Source of the DNA: Chloroflexota bacterium
Lineage (GTDB): Bacteria > Chloroflexota > UBA6077
Assembly: GCA_021806765.1 (NCBI GenBank)
Contig: JAJZQR010000067.1
Span: forward strand, 1 to 22,202
Direction of reading: 5' to 3'
DNA length: 22,202 nt
The notes under the pieces are model-generated. The model was not told the DNA's origin, made no database searches, and worked only from the letters and a program-made list of their open reading frames with translations. Made by a program: the position numbers and the translations under genes. Below are positions 6,582 to 21,431 of this stretch, one piece after another; the first letter of the stretch is position 1; every line of letters begins with the position of its first letter.

Positions 6582-8189
6582 GTGGGCGTTGTTGATCGAT
6601 GGCAGAGGATCGTGCGCGTGCAATGGGCCGGCTACGTCGCAGCCCTGGCAGCGGTGGCCCTGGTGAGCGGGGCCATCGGCCTCATTCTCGCGTACATAAG
6701 TATCCCCAACATCTCGATGCTCTACCTCATCGCCGTGCTCGCCAGTGCCACAGCTTTCGGAAGCGGCCCGGCTATCCTCGCATCGGTAGCCGCCTTTCTC
6801 ACCTTCGACTGGTTCTTCGTGGAACCGCCGCACACCTTTACCATCGCTAACCCGTCGGAATGGCTGGCCCTCCTGCTTCTCCTGCTGACTGCCCTCATTA
6901 CAGGACAACTCGCCGCAGGCCAACGCCGCCGGGCACGCCAGGCCGAGCAGCGGGAGCGGGAAGCGGTGGTCCTCTATGACGTGGTCCGTCTGGTGGGCGC
7001 TCCAGATCTGAAGAGCGCGCTCAACGCCGTGGCGGAGCGATTGCGGCGGGAACTTCACCTGGTGGCGGTGGCCATAGAACTCATGGATAACCACGACACC
7101 ACCGTGCGGGAGGTGGTTGGCGACGCCGAGGCAGTCCGCGTCATGTCCAGCATGCCAACCGAGCTTCTCAGCGAGGGCGAAGCTCCCTCCAGAGAACGAC
7201 GGGCCGCTCCGGGACGATGGGTACGGGTGGTGCCCCCGCATCTTCCCGGGGTAGCACCACGGGCCGGGGATGAGGACGTGCATGTGGTACCCGTGAAATC
7301 TCAGGGGCAGAGCGCAGGCACCATCCTCCTGGCCCACCCGCCCGGTGCGCCGGATTTCGATCCAGCTGACGACCGGCTGCTTTCGGCCGTCGCCACGCAG
7401 TTGGGCCTTGCCGTCGAGCGTCGCAGGCTTCGCCGAGAAGCCACCGAGGCCGAGGCTCTGAGACGCACCGACGAGTTGAGAACGGCGCTGCTGAACGCGG
7501 TGTCCCACGACCTTCGGACGCCCCTGGCCTCGATAATGGCCTCGGCCGGCAGCCTGCTGCAGAAAGACGTGCCGTGGACGGAAGGAGAGAGAGATCAGTT
7601 CGCCGGCGCCATCGAGAGGGAGAGCGGGCGGCTCAACCGGATAGTTGGTAACCTGCTGGATCTCTCGCGGATCCAGGCGGGAAGCATACGGCCTGAGTTG
7701 GACTGGTACGATCTGCGGGCTCTCGTGGACGACGTGCTGGGTCGCTTGCGCCCCATAACTGCCCAGCATCACCTTGTGATCGACGTTCAGAAGGATCTGC
7801 CGCCGGTGCCCCTGGACTACGTGGAGATCGACCAGGTCATCTCCAATCTCATCGAGAACGCCGTGAAGTACTCGGCGGCCGGGACCGAGATCCGAATCTC
7901 CGCTCGACGCGATGGAGAGGAGGTCAGGGTCGAGGTGGCAGACCGCGGCCCCGGCATCCCGCCGGAAGCCCTACCCCTACTGTTCAAGCCGTTCAGCCGT
8001 GTGGAAGGCGAGGGTCCCCGTCCCAAAGGCACCGGCCTTGGCCTGGCGGTTGCCAGGGGGTTGGTAGAAGCTCACGGGGGCCGAATATGGGCCGAAAACC
8101 GTCGTGGTGGCGGGGCTGAGTTCGCCTTTTCTTTGCCGCTGTCGCCGCACAGCCAGCCGTTGGTAGCGCAACAGGAGCGGCCGGCATGA
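6582..8189 (+). CDS. kdpD: Membrane histidine kinase equal to the C-terminal half of KdpD
   Basis: A 535-aa sensor kinase. It has four closely spaced membrane segments (about residues 12-115, the DUF4118 arrangement of KdpD), a GAF-like region (about 140-290), then a dimerisation/phosphoacceptor domain with SHDLRTPL (His309) and an ATPase domain with NLIENAVKYS (Asn426), DRGPGIP and GTGLGLAVARG. It lacks the N-terminal KdpD nucleotide-binding and USP domains, which are encoded separately at 14455-15633. GTG at 6582 is chosen because GGAGGT (6570-6575) lies 6 bases before it and the first membrane segment follows at once; the frame stays open further upstream but reads as non-protein. Its last codons overlap kdpE by 4 bases, so the pair is translationally coupled. 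Expected role: phosphorylating KdpE in response to K+ limitation or osmotic stress. Confidence 0.88.
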   Translation: MGVVDRWQRIVRVQWAGYVAALAAVALVSGAIGLILAYISIPNISMLYLIAVLASATAFGSGPAILASVAAFLTFDWFFVEPPHTFTIANPSEWLALLLLLLTALITGQLAAGQRRRARQAEQREREAVVLYDVVRLVGAPDLKSALNAVAERLRRELHLVAVAIELMDNHDTTVREVVGDAEAVRVMSSMPTELLSEGEAPSRERRAAPGRWVRVVPPHLPGVAPRAGDEDVHVVPVKSQGQSAGTILLAHPPGAPDFDPADDRLLSAVATQLGLAVERRRLRREATEAEALRRTDELRTALLNAVSHDLRTPLASIMASAGSLLQKDVPWTEGERDQFAGAIERESGRLNRIVGNLLDLSRIQAGSIRPELDWYDLRALVDDVLGRLRPITAQHHLVIDVQKDLPPVPLDYVEIDQVISNLIENAVKYSAAGTEIRISARRDGEEVRVEVADRGPGIPPEALPLLFKPFSRVEGEGPRPKGTGLGLAVARGLVEAHGGRIWAENRRGGGAEFAFSLPLSPHSQPLVAQQERPA

Positions 8190-8890
8190 GCCAACACGGG
8201 GGAGCGCGCATCCTCGTGGTAGACGACGAGACGGAGATCTTGCTGGCGCTGAGGACCAATCTGTCCCGCCACGGCTTTCAGGTCGAAACGGCCGACAGCG
8301 GCCAGGGGGCTCTGGATGGCTACGCGCGGTACCATCCGGATCTCCTCATCCTGGACCTCGGCCTGCCGGAAATGAGCGGCGTAGATGTCATCCGAGAGTT
8401 GCGCTCATGGAGCAACACCCCTATCGTAGTTCTTTCCGTGCGGGGCGCGGACAGGGATAAGGTCGCGGCCCTCGACCTGGGAGCCGACGACTACGTCACC
8501 AAGCCTTTCAGCATGGAGGAGTTGCTGGCGCGGATCCGGGTGGCTCTGAGACACGCCGCCCATCCTGGTAGCGGATCTGCAGCCATATTCCGAACGGGCG
8601 ATCTCGAAGTGGATTTCGAGCGCCGGAGAGTGCGCGTGGGTGGCACTGAAGTCCATCTCACGCCTACCGAGTACGACCTGCTGAAGGTGTTCGTGACCTA
8701 CCCCGACAAGGTTCTCACCAATCGGATGCTTCTCCAACTCGTCTGGGGACCCGAGTACGGGTCGGAGACTCACTACCTTCACGTGTACGTGGCCCAACTT
8801 CGCCAGAAGCTGGAAGCCGATCCCCAAGCCCCGTGGTACATCGTCACCGAGCCCGGTGTTGGTTATCGTCTCCTGTCCGACGGCGACTGA
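8186..8890 (+). CDS. kdpE: Response regulator KdpE (OmpR/PhoB family)
   Basis: A 234-aa two-domain regulator. The receiver has the acidic pair Asp13-Asp14, phosphoacceptor Asp57 in LILDLGLP, switch residue Ser84 and Lys106 in DDYVTKPF. The C-terminal winged helix (about 138-230) contains LTPTEYDLL and the VTEPGVGYRL ending typical of KdpE/PhoB proteins. The start codon lies inside the end of the kinase gene (ATGA overlap). As the partner of the KdpD half just upstream, it should activate the kdpFABC genes that begin about 900 bases downstream. No clear terminator follows it. Confidence 0.92.
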   Translation: MSQHGGARILVVDDETEILLALRTNLSRHGFQVETADSGQGALDGYARYHPDLLILDLGLPEMSGVDVIRELRSWSNTPIVVLSVRGADRDKVAALDLGADDYVTKPFSMEELLARIRVALRHAAHPGSGSAAIFRTGDLEVDFERRRVRVGGTEVHLTPTEYDLLKVFVTYPDKVLTNRMLLQLVWGPEYGSETHYLHVYVAQLRQKLEADPQAPWYIVTEPGVGYRLLSDGD

Positions 8891-9283
8891 ACACAGACGG
8901 CGCTTCGCCCAACGACTACACGGCTTTCTTCAAACGCCCCTTGCACTGAACCCTCCGCCACATCTTGGAGAGAGTTGGGAGCAGCCAATTTCTGCCAGGA
9001 GCTGCGCCCTGGATCCCCGTGGAACCTTTGTGAACTCGCATCAGAGTGCTTGGCGTGCACACCCCAACACACCTCCTCTCCCTTCTCCTCACCTGTGTGG
9101 TCCCCGATAGCAATCCTGAGGGTTTCTTGAGCCGAAAGTAGCGAATCCTGACACGCCTCTGAGCGCGTCCTGGATATGCTATCTCAGTCGGACGGAATGG
9201 GGTTGGCCGCAGCACATGCAGGCAGGGATCCTGCTGTGTCAGAGATGGGTATCCTGGAGGACCCGTTGGTGGAGACAACACCC
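8891..9283 (+). other. Intergenic region with possible promoter
   Basis: About 390 bases without a supportable gene. CTGACA (9148-9153) followed 19 bases later by GATATG (9173-9178) could be a weak promoter for the receiver gene and the kdp operon. If so, the in-frame ATG at 9176 would lie within the promoter and not be a start. This is also the likely place for KdpE binding sites, but I recognise no certain direct repeat. No U-tract terminator follows kdpE. Confidence 0.3.
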
Positions 9284-9658
9284 GTGTCCCTTCGAGTCCT
9301 GCTGGTAGAGGATGAGGCTTCCTTCAGACAGGTGATCGGGCGAAACCTGTCCAGTCGAGGCCACGAGGTCCTCGAGGCGGCCACCGCCTCGGAGGCCATC
9401 AAGGCCGCTCTGGAATCCAGTCCTGACCTGCTGCTCCTCGACATCAACCTGCCTGACCGAAGCGGTTGGGACGTGCTGCGCGAACTCCGGGGTCGGGGGA
9501 TCGAGGTCCCCACCGTGGTCGTGTCGGCAGTGCGCGTCAGTCCAACTCGCCTGGCGGAGTTCAAGCCGCTGGCGTACCTGCCGAAACCGTTTCCCCTCGA
9601 CGCCCTGTTGCGGGTGGTGGAGGAGGTCCGCGAGCGGGGGAGGCCATCGGGGTCATGA
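9284..9658 (+). CDS. Stand-alone receiver-domain protein (CheY-like)
   Basis: A 124-aa single receiver domain. It starts SLRVLLVEDE with Glu9-Asp10, has phosphoacceptor Asp53 in LLLDINLP, switch residue Ser81 in VVVSAV and Lys101 in YLPKPF. There is no DNA-binding or enzymatic output domain. The GTG at 9284 is preferred because GGTGGAG lies 9 bases upstream and the domain begins immediately; ATG at 9245 or 9176 would add an unstructured N-terminus. It stands 39 bases before the kdp structural genes and so probably shares their transcript. Known lone receivers act by protein contact or phosphate shuttling. A role in Kdp signalling, for example as a second target or phosphate sink for the split KdpD, is inference from position. 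Confidence 0.8.
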   Translation: MSLRVLLVEDEASFRQVIGRNLSSRGHEVLEAATASEAIKAALESSPDLLLLDINLPDRSGWDVLRELRGRGIEVPTVVVSAVRVSPTRLAEFKPLAYLPKPFPLDALLRVVEEVRERGRPSGS

Positions 9659-9697
9659 GGTTCCGGTCAGGTCGCAATAGGTGCGGGGAGGCCAGAA

Positions 9698-9796
9698 ATG
9701 GCTGACTTTGTGTTCGTTCTGCTGAGTACCGCGTTCTTCGCCGTGTCGCTGGGCTACATGCTGGGATGCGACCGACTGCTGGGAGGCGGGCAATGA
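9698..9796 (+). CDS. 32-aa membrane microprotein at the head of the kdp operon
   Basis: A 32-residue protein beginning MADFVFVLLSTAFFAVSLGY and ending in a polar, Gly-rich tail (CDRLLGGGQ): one membrane helix with a short soluble end. GGGGAGG (9685-9691) lies 6 bases before the ATG, and the stop overlaps the kdpF start as ATGA, so it is clearly translated with the operon. Similar tiny proteins starting with a DF.F..L pattern are, as far as I recall, found before kdpF in other bacteria, without known function. A stabilising or assembly role at the pump, like that of KdpF, is a reasonable guess. It is too short for normal gene-finding limits. Confidence 0.75.
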   Translation: MADFVFVLLSTAFFAVSLGYMLGCDRLLGGGQ

Positions 9797-9882
9797 CGGT
9801 GGAATACGTTGTCGGGGGGGCCGTGGCACTGCTCCTGATCGTCTATCTGGTTTACGCTCTCCTCCAACCGGAGCGGTTCTGA
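9793..9882 (+). CDS. kdpF: KdpF, small subunit of the K+-transporting ATPase
   Basis: A 29-aa single-helix protein (start MTVEYVVGG, end LVYALLQPERF). The LxYALLxPERF ending is the hallmark of KdpF, the lipid-like stabilising subunit of the KdpFABC complex in the inner membrane. Its ATG overlaps the stop of the preceding microprotein, and kdpA starts 3 bases after its stop, so all three are translationally coupled. Confidence 0.92.
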   Translation: MTVEYVVGGAVALLLIVYLVYALLQPERF

Positions 9883-9885
9883 GAG

Positions 9886-11601
9886 ATGAGCTTCACCGGT
9901 CTTCTCCAAGTCGCCCTTTACGTCGTGGTGATCGCCATCATAACGAAGCCGCTGGGCCTTTACATGGCCCACGTCTTCAACGGCGAACTAGCCTTCCTCC
10001 GGCCGGTGGAGCGAGTGATCTGCCGGCTCTCGGGGGTCGATCCGGAAAGAGAGCAGCAGTGGACCGGCTACGCGGTTTCGGTGCTGCTGTTCAACCTGGC
10101 CGGCATGCTGCTCCTCTACTTCCTGGAGCGGATGCAGGGCTTCTTTCCCCTGAACCCCCAGGGGCTTGGCCCCGTCCCTCAGGACCTTGCCTTCAACACC
10201 GCCGCCAGCTTCACCACCAATACCAACTGGCAGTCCTACGTTCCCGAGACCACCATGAGCTACTTCACCCAGATGGTGGGGCTCACGGTCCAGAACTTCG
10301 TCTCCGCCGCCACTGGGTTGGCCATCGCCCTCGCCCTGATTCGGGGGCTCGCCCGCCGATCGGCCGACACCCTGGGCAACTTCTGGGTGGACCTGGTGCG
10401 GACGACCCTGTACGTACTGCTGCCGCTCTCGATACTGTTCTCCATTGTGCTGGTGTGGCAGGGGGTTCCTCAGAACCTCAACGGGTACGTCCAGGCCCAG
10501 ACCGTCGAGGGATCTACCCAGACCATCGCCCAGGGCCCGGTGGCGAGCCAGGAGATTATCAAGATGGTGGGTATCAACGGCGGAGGCTTCTTCAACGCCA
10601 ACTCGGCCCACCCCTATGAGAATCCCACGCCCCTCACCAATTTCCTCGAAATGGTGGCCATCTTCGCCATTCCGGCGGGGCTCACCTATACCTTTGGGCG
10701 GATGGTGGGGGATACCCGGCAGGGTTGGGCCCTGTGGGCTGCGATGGGGGTGCTCTTCCTGTTGGGAATAATCGTAGCTCTGGCCGCAGAGCAGGAGGGT
10801 AACCCTCTCTTCACGCAGTTTGGGGTGGACCAATCGGTATCGTCCTTCCAGGCGGGCGGCAATTCCGAGGGCAAGGAAACTCGCTTTGGGATGTCGGGTT
10901 CCATGCTCTTCACCGTCCTGACCACCGACGCCTCCTGTGGGGCCGTCAACAATATGCACGACAGCCTGATGCCGCTGTCCGGCCTGGTGGCGCTGGTCAA
11001 CATGCAGTTGGGCGAGGTGATCTTCGGTGGGGTCGGTGCTGGCCTTTACGGAATTCTCGTCTTCGCTATTCTGGCGGTCTTCATCGCCGGCCTGATGGTC
11101 GGTCGCACGCCCGAATACCTGGGCAAGAAGATCGAGTCCTACCAGATAAAGATGGCGATGCTGGTGGTCCTGGTGCTGGGTGCCTCTATCCTCGTCTTTA
11201 CGGCGGCGGCGAGCGTGAGTAGCGCCGGCACCAGCAGTATCTTGAACCCCGGCCCCCACGGTTTCAGCGAGATGCTCTACGCCTTCACCTCCGGCACAGC
11301 CAACAACGGTTCCGCCTTCGCCGGCCTTTCAGCCAACACCCTCTTCTACAACGTCACCATCGCCTTCGCCACACTGATGGGGCGGTTCTTCATGATCGTG
11401 CCGATCCTGGCCATTGCCGGATCCATGGCCCGTAAGCAGCGGGTACCCCCCAGCCTCGGCACCTTCCCGACCTACGGACCGCTCTTCATAGGGCTGTTGG
11501 TGGGGGTGGTGCTGATAGTTGGGGCCCTGACCTACTTCCCGGCCCTGGCGCTGGGGCCGGTGGTGGAACAGCTGCTACTTCAAGCTGGGCAGACCTTCTA
11601 G
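9886..11601 (+). CDS. kdpA: KdpA, K+-translocating subunit
   Basis: A 571-aa polytopic membrane protein, the channel-like subunit that binds and conducts K+ in the KdpFABC pump. It shows the fourfold pore-loop pattern of the SKT/KdpA superfamily: [13 protein letters not shown] (about 106-118), [21 protein letters not shown] (about 230-250), [19 protein letters not shown] (about 348-366) and [17 protein letters not shown] (about 468-484), each holding a selectivity-filter glycine. About ten hydrophobic helices are evident and the length is normal. It begins right after kdpF and has no strong ribosome binding site of its own, as expected for coupled translation. Confidence 0.97.
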   Translation: MSFTGLLQVALYVVVIAIITKPLGLYMAHVFNGELAFLRPVERVICRLSGVDPEREQQWTGYAVSVLLFNLAGMLLLYFLERMQGFFPLNPQGLGPVPQDLAFNTAASFTTNTNWQSYVPETTMSYFTQMVGLTVQNFVSAATGLAIALALIRGLARRSADTLGNFWVDLVRTTLYVLLPLSILFSIVLVWQGVPQNLNGYVQAQTVEGSTQTIAQGPVASQEIIKMVGINGGGFFNANSAHPYENPTPLTNFLEMVAIFAIPAGLTYTFGRMVGDTRQGWALWAAMGVLFLLGIIVALAAEQEGNPLFTQFGVDQSVSSFQAGGNSEGKETRFGMSGSMLFTVLTTDASCGAVNNMHDSLMPLSGLVALVNMQLGEVIFGGVGAGLYGILVFAILAVFIAGLMVGRTPEYLGKKIESYQIKMAMLVVLVLGASILVFTAAASVSSAGTSSILNPGPHGFSEMLYAFTSGTANNGSAFAGLSANTLFYNVTIAFATLMGRFFMIVPILAIAGSMARKQRVPPSLGTFPTYGPLFIGLLVGVVLIVGALTYFPALALGPVVEQLLLQAGQTF

Positions 11602-11615
11602 AGGGTGACCGAGTA

Positions 11616-13805
<2,190 letters not shown>

Positions 13806-13815
13806 GGAGGCTACC

Positions 13816-14403
13816 ATGGAACTGGTACGTCAAGCACGCACTGCTGTGCTCATGATAATAGTCCTGACGATCATTACCGGCATCGCCTATCCGTTCTTAG
13901 TCTACGGTCTGGCGCAGGCGATGTTTCCGTATCAGGCAAACGGGAGCCTCGTCCAGGATGGCAGCGGCAAGGTGATCGGGTCGAGTCTGATCGGCCAGAA
14001 CTTCACGGACCCCAGGTACTTCCATCCACGCCCCTCGGCAGCCGGAGGTGATGGGTACGACGCTACCAGTTCAGGCGGATCGAACCTGGGGCCCACCAAC
14101 ATAAAGTTGATCGACTCCGTTCAGCAGCGGGCCGCGGCCTACCGCCAGGGGAACGGCCTGTCGCCGGATGTACCGGTCCCGGTGGATGCGGTCACCGCCT
14201 CAGGGAGCGGTCTGGACCCCGACATCTCTCTGGCCAACGCTTACATCCAGGCCAAGAGGGTTGCCAGAACTCGGGGGATGTCCGAGTCAGAGGTGCGTTC
14301 CCTGGTGGACCAGCACACCCAGGGCCGCGTATTCTGGGTCCTGGGCGAACCGCGGGTGAACGTGCTGGAACTGAACATGGCGCTGGACAAAGCCGGCCGA
14401 TAG
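13816..14403 (+). CDS. kdpC: KdpC, K+-transporting ATPase subunit
   Basis: A 195-aa protein with one N-terminal membrane helix (about 8-38) and a soluble domain outside it. It carries the KdpC landmarks GSSLIGQNF, DPRYFHPRPSA, SGSGLDPDIS near 133-142, and VNVLELNMALD close to the end. KdpC is a structural and catalytic helper subunit of the KdpFABC pump. GAGGAGG overlaps the kdpB stop and gives a strong ribosome binding site. The gene ends in TAG directly before a 28-base palindrome, which separates it from the KdpD N-terminal gene. Confidence 0.96.
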   Translation: MELVRQARTAVLMIIVLTIITGIAYPFLVYGLAQAMFPYQANGSLVQDGSGKVIGSSLIGQNFTDPRYFHPRPSAAGGDGYDATSSGGSNLGPTNIKLIDSVQQRAAAYRQGNGLSPDVPVPVDAVTASGSGLDPDISLANAYIQAKRVARTRGMSESEVRSLVDQHTQGRVFWVLGEPRVNVLELNMALDKAGR

Positions 14404-14415
14404 CAGTATTCACGG

Positions 14416-14443
14416 GTAGAGACGCGACATGTCGCGTCTCTAC
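14416..14443. repeat. Perfect 28-base palindrome between kdpC and kdpD-N
   Basis: GTAGAGACGCGAC (14416-14428) and GTCGCGTCTCTAC (14431-14443) are perfect inverted copies around AT, so the whole element is self-complementary. It fills most of the 51-base gap. The design resembles short dispersed palindromes with GTAGAGACG ends that are common in cyanobacteria and Chloroflexota (recalled, not searched). No T-tract follows, so it is not a classical terminator, although as RNA it would form a stable hairpin and could stabilise or attenuate the message. Confidence 0.9.
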
Positions 14444-14454
14444 GGGTGGGAGGC

Positions 14455-15633
14455 ATGGACGAGCAGCGGAGGCGAAAGGAAGAGGGAAGGCCGACCCCCG
14501 AGGAGATGCTGGAGCGGGTGCGGCGAGAGGCCGGCGCGGGAGCGCGCGGCCGGCTGCGCATCCTTCTGGGCATGGCCCCGGGAGTGGGCAAGACCTACGC
14601 GATGCTGATGGAGGGGCGGCGGCGCAAGGAGCGGGGGACGGACGTGGTCGTCGGCTTCGTGGAAACCTACGGCCGGCCCCAGACGATTCAGGCCATAGGT
14701 GACCTGGAGGTCGTTCCCCGCAAGCGGGTCGAGTACAAGGGCGTGACCCTGGAGGAGATGGACACCGAGGCGGTCGTCCGTCGCCACCCCGCCGTAGCCC
14801 TGGTCGACGAGCTGGCCCACACGAACGCCCCGGGATCGAAGCACAAGAAGCGGTGGGAAGACGTCCAGGAGCTGCTCGACCACGGGATAACCGTCATCAG
14901 CACCATGAATATCCAGCACCTCGAGAGCCTGGCGGACGTTGTCGAGAGGATCACGGGCGCCCCTGTCCGCGAGCGGATCCCTGACTCGGTCGTCGACCAG
15001 GCCGACGAGATGGAACTGGTGGACATGTCGCCTATCGCACTGCGCCAGCGCATCAAACATGGCAACGTCTATCCCAGGGAGAGGGCGGAACAGGCTCTGC
15101 ACCAGTTCTTCCGAGAAGGCAATCTCAACGCGCTGCGGGAGTTGGCGCTGCGCAAGGTCTCGACGGCGGTCGAGCAAGAGCTGACCGACTACATGCGGGA
15201 GCACGACATCCAGGCCGTGTGGCCCGCGGGGGAGAAGGTCATGGTGGGCGTGTCCGCGGAGCCCAACGCGCAGCACCTGATAAGGCGCGGGTGGCTGATG
15301 GCCAACCGGCTCCAGTCGGAGCTGCTGGCCGTCTTCGTGGAGACCCCGGATTGGGCACGTTCTTCACCGGAGGAGAAGCGGCGCCTGGAGGAGAACCTTC
15401 GTTTTGCCGAGGACCTGGGCGCGAGGGTGGTGCGAACAACTGGTTCGGACGTGGCGCAGGAGCTGGCGAGGCTCGCACATGAAGAGAATGCAGCCAACCT
15501 CTTCATCGGCCACCCCAGGGGAGGGCGATTCCGAGACATGTTCGGTGGATCCACGGTGAGCAAGTTGCTGCGCCTGGCGCCCGACATCGACATCCACGTT
15601 GTTGCGGCGGGTGGAGGGCCTGCTCCAGGTTAG
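14455..15633 (+). CDS. kdpD: N-terminal half of KdpD (KdpD and USP domains) as separate protein
   Basis: A 392-aa soluble protein matching the cytoplasmic N-terminal part of KdpD. The KdpD domain (about 30-240) has Walker A GMAPGVGKTYAM (39-50) and a Walker B-like VALVDELAHTNAPGS. A universal-stress-protein-like domain (about 260-385) begins at VMVGVSAEPNAQHLIRRG and ends with IGHPRGG. In classical KdpD this part binds ATP and second messengers and tunes the kinase/phosphatase balance. No membrane segment or kinase domain follows: the gene stops by TAG at 15631-15633, where the membrane region would begin, and that part is encoded at 6582-8189. ATG at 14455 has GGTGGGAGG directly before it; GTG at 14446 is an alternative. 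Confidence 0.92.
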   Translation: MDEQRRRKEEGRPTPEEMLERVRREAGAGARGRLRILLGMAPGVGKTYAMLMEGRRRKERGTDVVVGFVETYGRPQTIQAIGDLEVVPRKRVEYKGVTLEEMDTEAVVRRHPAVALVDELAHTNAPGSKHKKRWEDVQELLDHGITVISTMNIQHLESLADVVERITGAPVRERIPDSVVDQADEMELVDMSPIALRQRIKHGNVYPRERAEQALHQFFREGNLNALRELALRKVSTAVEQELTDYMREHDIQAVWPAGEKVMVGVSAEPNAQHLIRRGWLMANRLQSELLAVFVETPDWARSSPEEKRRLEENLRFAEDLGARVVRTTGSDVAQELARLAHEENAANLFIGHPRGGRFRDMFGGSTVSKLLRLAPDIDIHVVAAGGGPAPG

Positions 15634-15675
15634 GACCGGCCGTAGACAGCCCAGGGATCCGGCACCTCAGAATCG

Positions 15676-15700
15676 GTCCAGACGCGGGTTAGCTCTGGAC
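15676..15700. other. Inverted repeat between convergent genes
   Basis: GTCCAGA (15676-15682) and TCTGGAC (15694-15700) form a 7-bp stem with an 11-base loop in the 98-base gap between the convergent kdpD-N and rhodanese genes. It could act as a shared RNA 3' end, but no T-tract follows on either strand. Confidence 0.35.
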
Positions 15701-15731
15701 ATCCTGGACTCCTCCCATCCCACACATTTCT

Positions 15732-16076
15732 CTACTTGCGGCCGGTCTTCACCGGCAGCCCTGAGCGGGTCCACTGGATCATGCCGCCCCGCACGTTCAT
15801 GGCCTTGAGGCCACGCTTTTGCGCCCTGTCGGTAGCTCGGGCCGCTCGGTGGCCGGTTCGGCAGATGAACAGCACCGGCCGCTCGGGGCGCCACTTGGAG
15901 AGTTCTCGATCCAGGTTGCCCAGCGAAACCAGGCGAGCCTCCTTGATGTGGCCAGCGGACCACTCGTGGGGTTCCCGCACGTCGATCAGGGCCGCCCCCT
16001 CTGTCAGGAGCCTGCGGACCTCCGAAACCTCGATCTCGTCGACCTTTGGCCCGAAAAGCCAGCTCAACCAACCCAT
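15732..16076 (-). CDS. Single-domain rhodanese (sulfurtransferase)
   Basis: A 114-aa rhodanese-like protein. The CH2A motif LIDVREPHEWSAGHI (about 30-44) precedes the active-site loop FICRTGHRA, with catalytic Cys72, and the GGMIQW motif near the end. Such proteins carry sulfane sulfur as a persulfide on the cysteine, either for detoxification or for delivery to biosynthetic enzymes. The start MGWLSWLFG is a short hydrophobic stretch that may be membrane-associating; it is not a clear signal peptide. GGAGGT lies 6 bases before the ATG. The gene is alone on the minus strand, with its own TATAAT promoter overlapping an inverted repeat of CsoR/CstR operator type (16169-16188), which points to regulation by persulfide or copper. 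Confidence 0.9.
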   Translation of the reverse strand: MGWLSWLFGPKVDEIEVSEVRRLLTEGAALIDVREPHEWSAGHIKEARLVSLGNLDRELSKWRPERPVLFICRTGHRAARATDRAQKRGLKAMNVRGGMIQWTRSGLPVKTGRK

Positions 16077-16168
16077 TCTCAGACCTCCAGCAGGTGGGAT
16101 AGCTTTCCCCCTTCCGCCAACTGCACCAGGAGACCCCCGCGGAATGCGGCAGCCGGCTCGGGTGCGTC

Positions 16169-16188
16169 ATTATACCCCATCAGGGTAT
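16169..16188 (-). promoter_or_regulatory. Rhodanese promoter with CsoR/CstR-like operator
   Basis: On the minus strand a perfect TATAAT (plus-strand 16169-16174) lies 93 bases before the rhodanese start. Overlapping it is ATACCC-CATCA-GGGTAT (16172-16188), with perfect 6-base arms. Sites of the form ATACCC..GGGTAT are typical operators of the CsoR family, including the persulfide sensor CstR, which often control rhodanese or copper genes. The overlap with the -10 box fits repression. The -35 region is weak. No CsoR-family gene is in the window. Confidence 0.6.
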
Positions 16189-16248
16189 GGTGGCGTTGAG
16201 CGTTTCTTCGAGAAGGTGCCGATCGGTATTCGTTCCCTTTTCAAGCTC

Positions 16249-16277
16249 TTGTCCTCCGGCTAGCTCTTTGATAAACT
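16249..16277 (+). promoter_or_regulatory. Possible gltB promoter
   Basis: TTGTCC (16249-16254) and TAAACT (16272-16277) with a 17-base spacer are a fair sigma-70 match, placed between the rhodanese promoter and the gltB leader. Transcription would start near 16284. Confidence 0.4.
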
Positions 16278-16283
16278 GGCACT

Positions 16284-16677
16284 ATGGGGAAATTGGTACC
16301 TAGTTGGCTGCTGGGAGTCTTCCAGAGCCACCACAGAGGGTTCGCTCTTAACGACAACGCCGTCGGATCGTTCTTCAGGCCACCCCTTGGTCATGCCCAG
16401 GTGACGCAAGGCTCCTGTTGATCGGCATTGATAGCCGCTCCGATCGCCACTGCTGGCCCTTTCCCATAGGCGCAATGCGCCTAGGACAATCCCATCGACT
16501 CGCTGCTATTCGCGCTCACCGTCGATAAGACGATGCCGGAGGGGTAGTTGTATCCCCTGGTGGGTGGCCCTTTGGGCTACCGGGGTCGTGGTCCATCCCG
16601 TGCGAAGGCCAGAGCGCGGTAACTTGTGGGGGCCCTTGGGGTGGAGGGCTTTCCTCTTCCAGGGACGGAGGTCAGCA
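16284..16677 (+). other. Long gltB leader region with hairpins and repeat-like segment
   Basis: About 390 bases without a convincing gene before gltB. It contains a perfect hairpin TAGGCGC-AAT-GCGCCTA (16467-16483) and several weaker stems (GCCC-TTT-GGGC near 16567-16577; GCCCT/AGGGC at 16632-16649 followed by TTT). Bases about 16350-16420, read on the minus strand, would encode phrases such as RHLGMTKG and EERSDG that recall translated dispersed intergenic repeats. No known riboswitch is recognised. Confidence 0.4.
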
Positions 16678-21417
<4,740 letters not shown>

Positions 21418-21431
21418 CAGGGGAGAGCACG

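Noticed and set aside
16260..16475. 71-codon minus-strand open frame upstream of gltB
   Set aside because: Its phrases (RHLGMTKG, EERSDG) look like translated dispersed repeat and not a protein; no ribosome binding site is evident.
16632..16652. GCCCT/AGGGC stem followed by TTT before gltB, as a possible attenuator terminator
   Set aside because: The stem is only 5 bp and the T run only three; not enough for an intrinsic terminator call.
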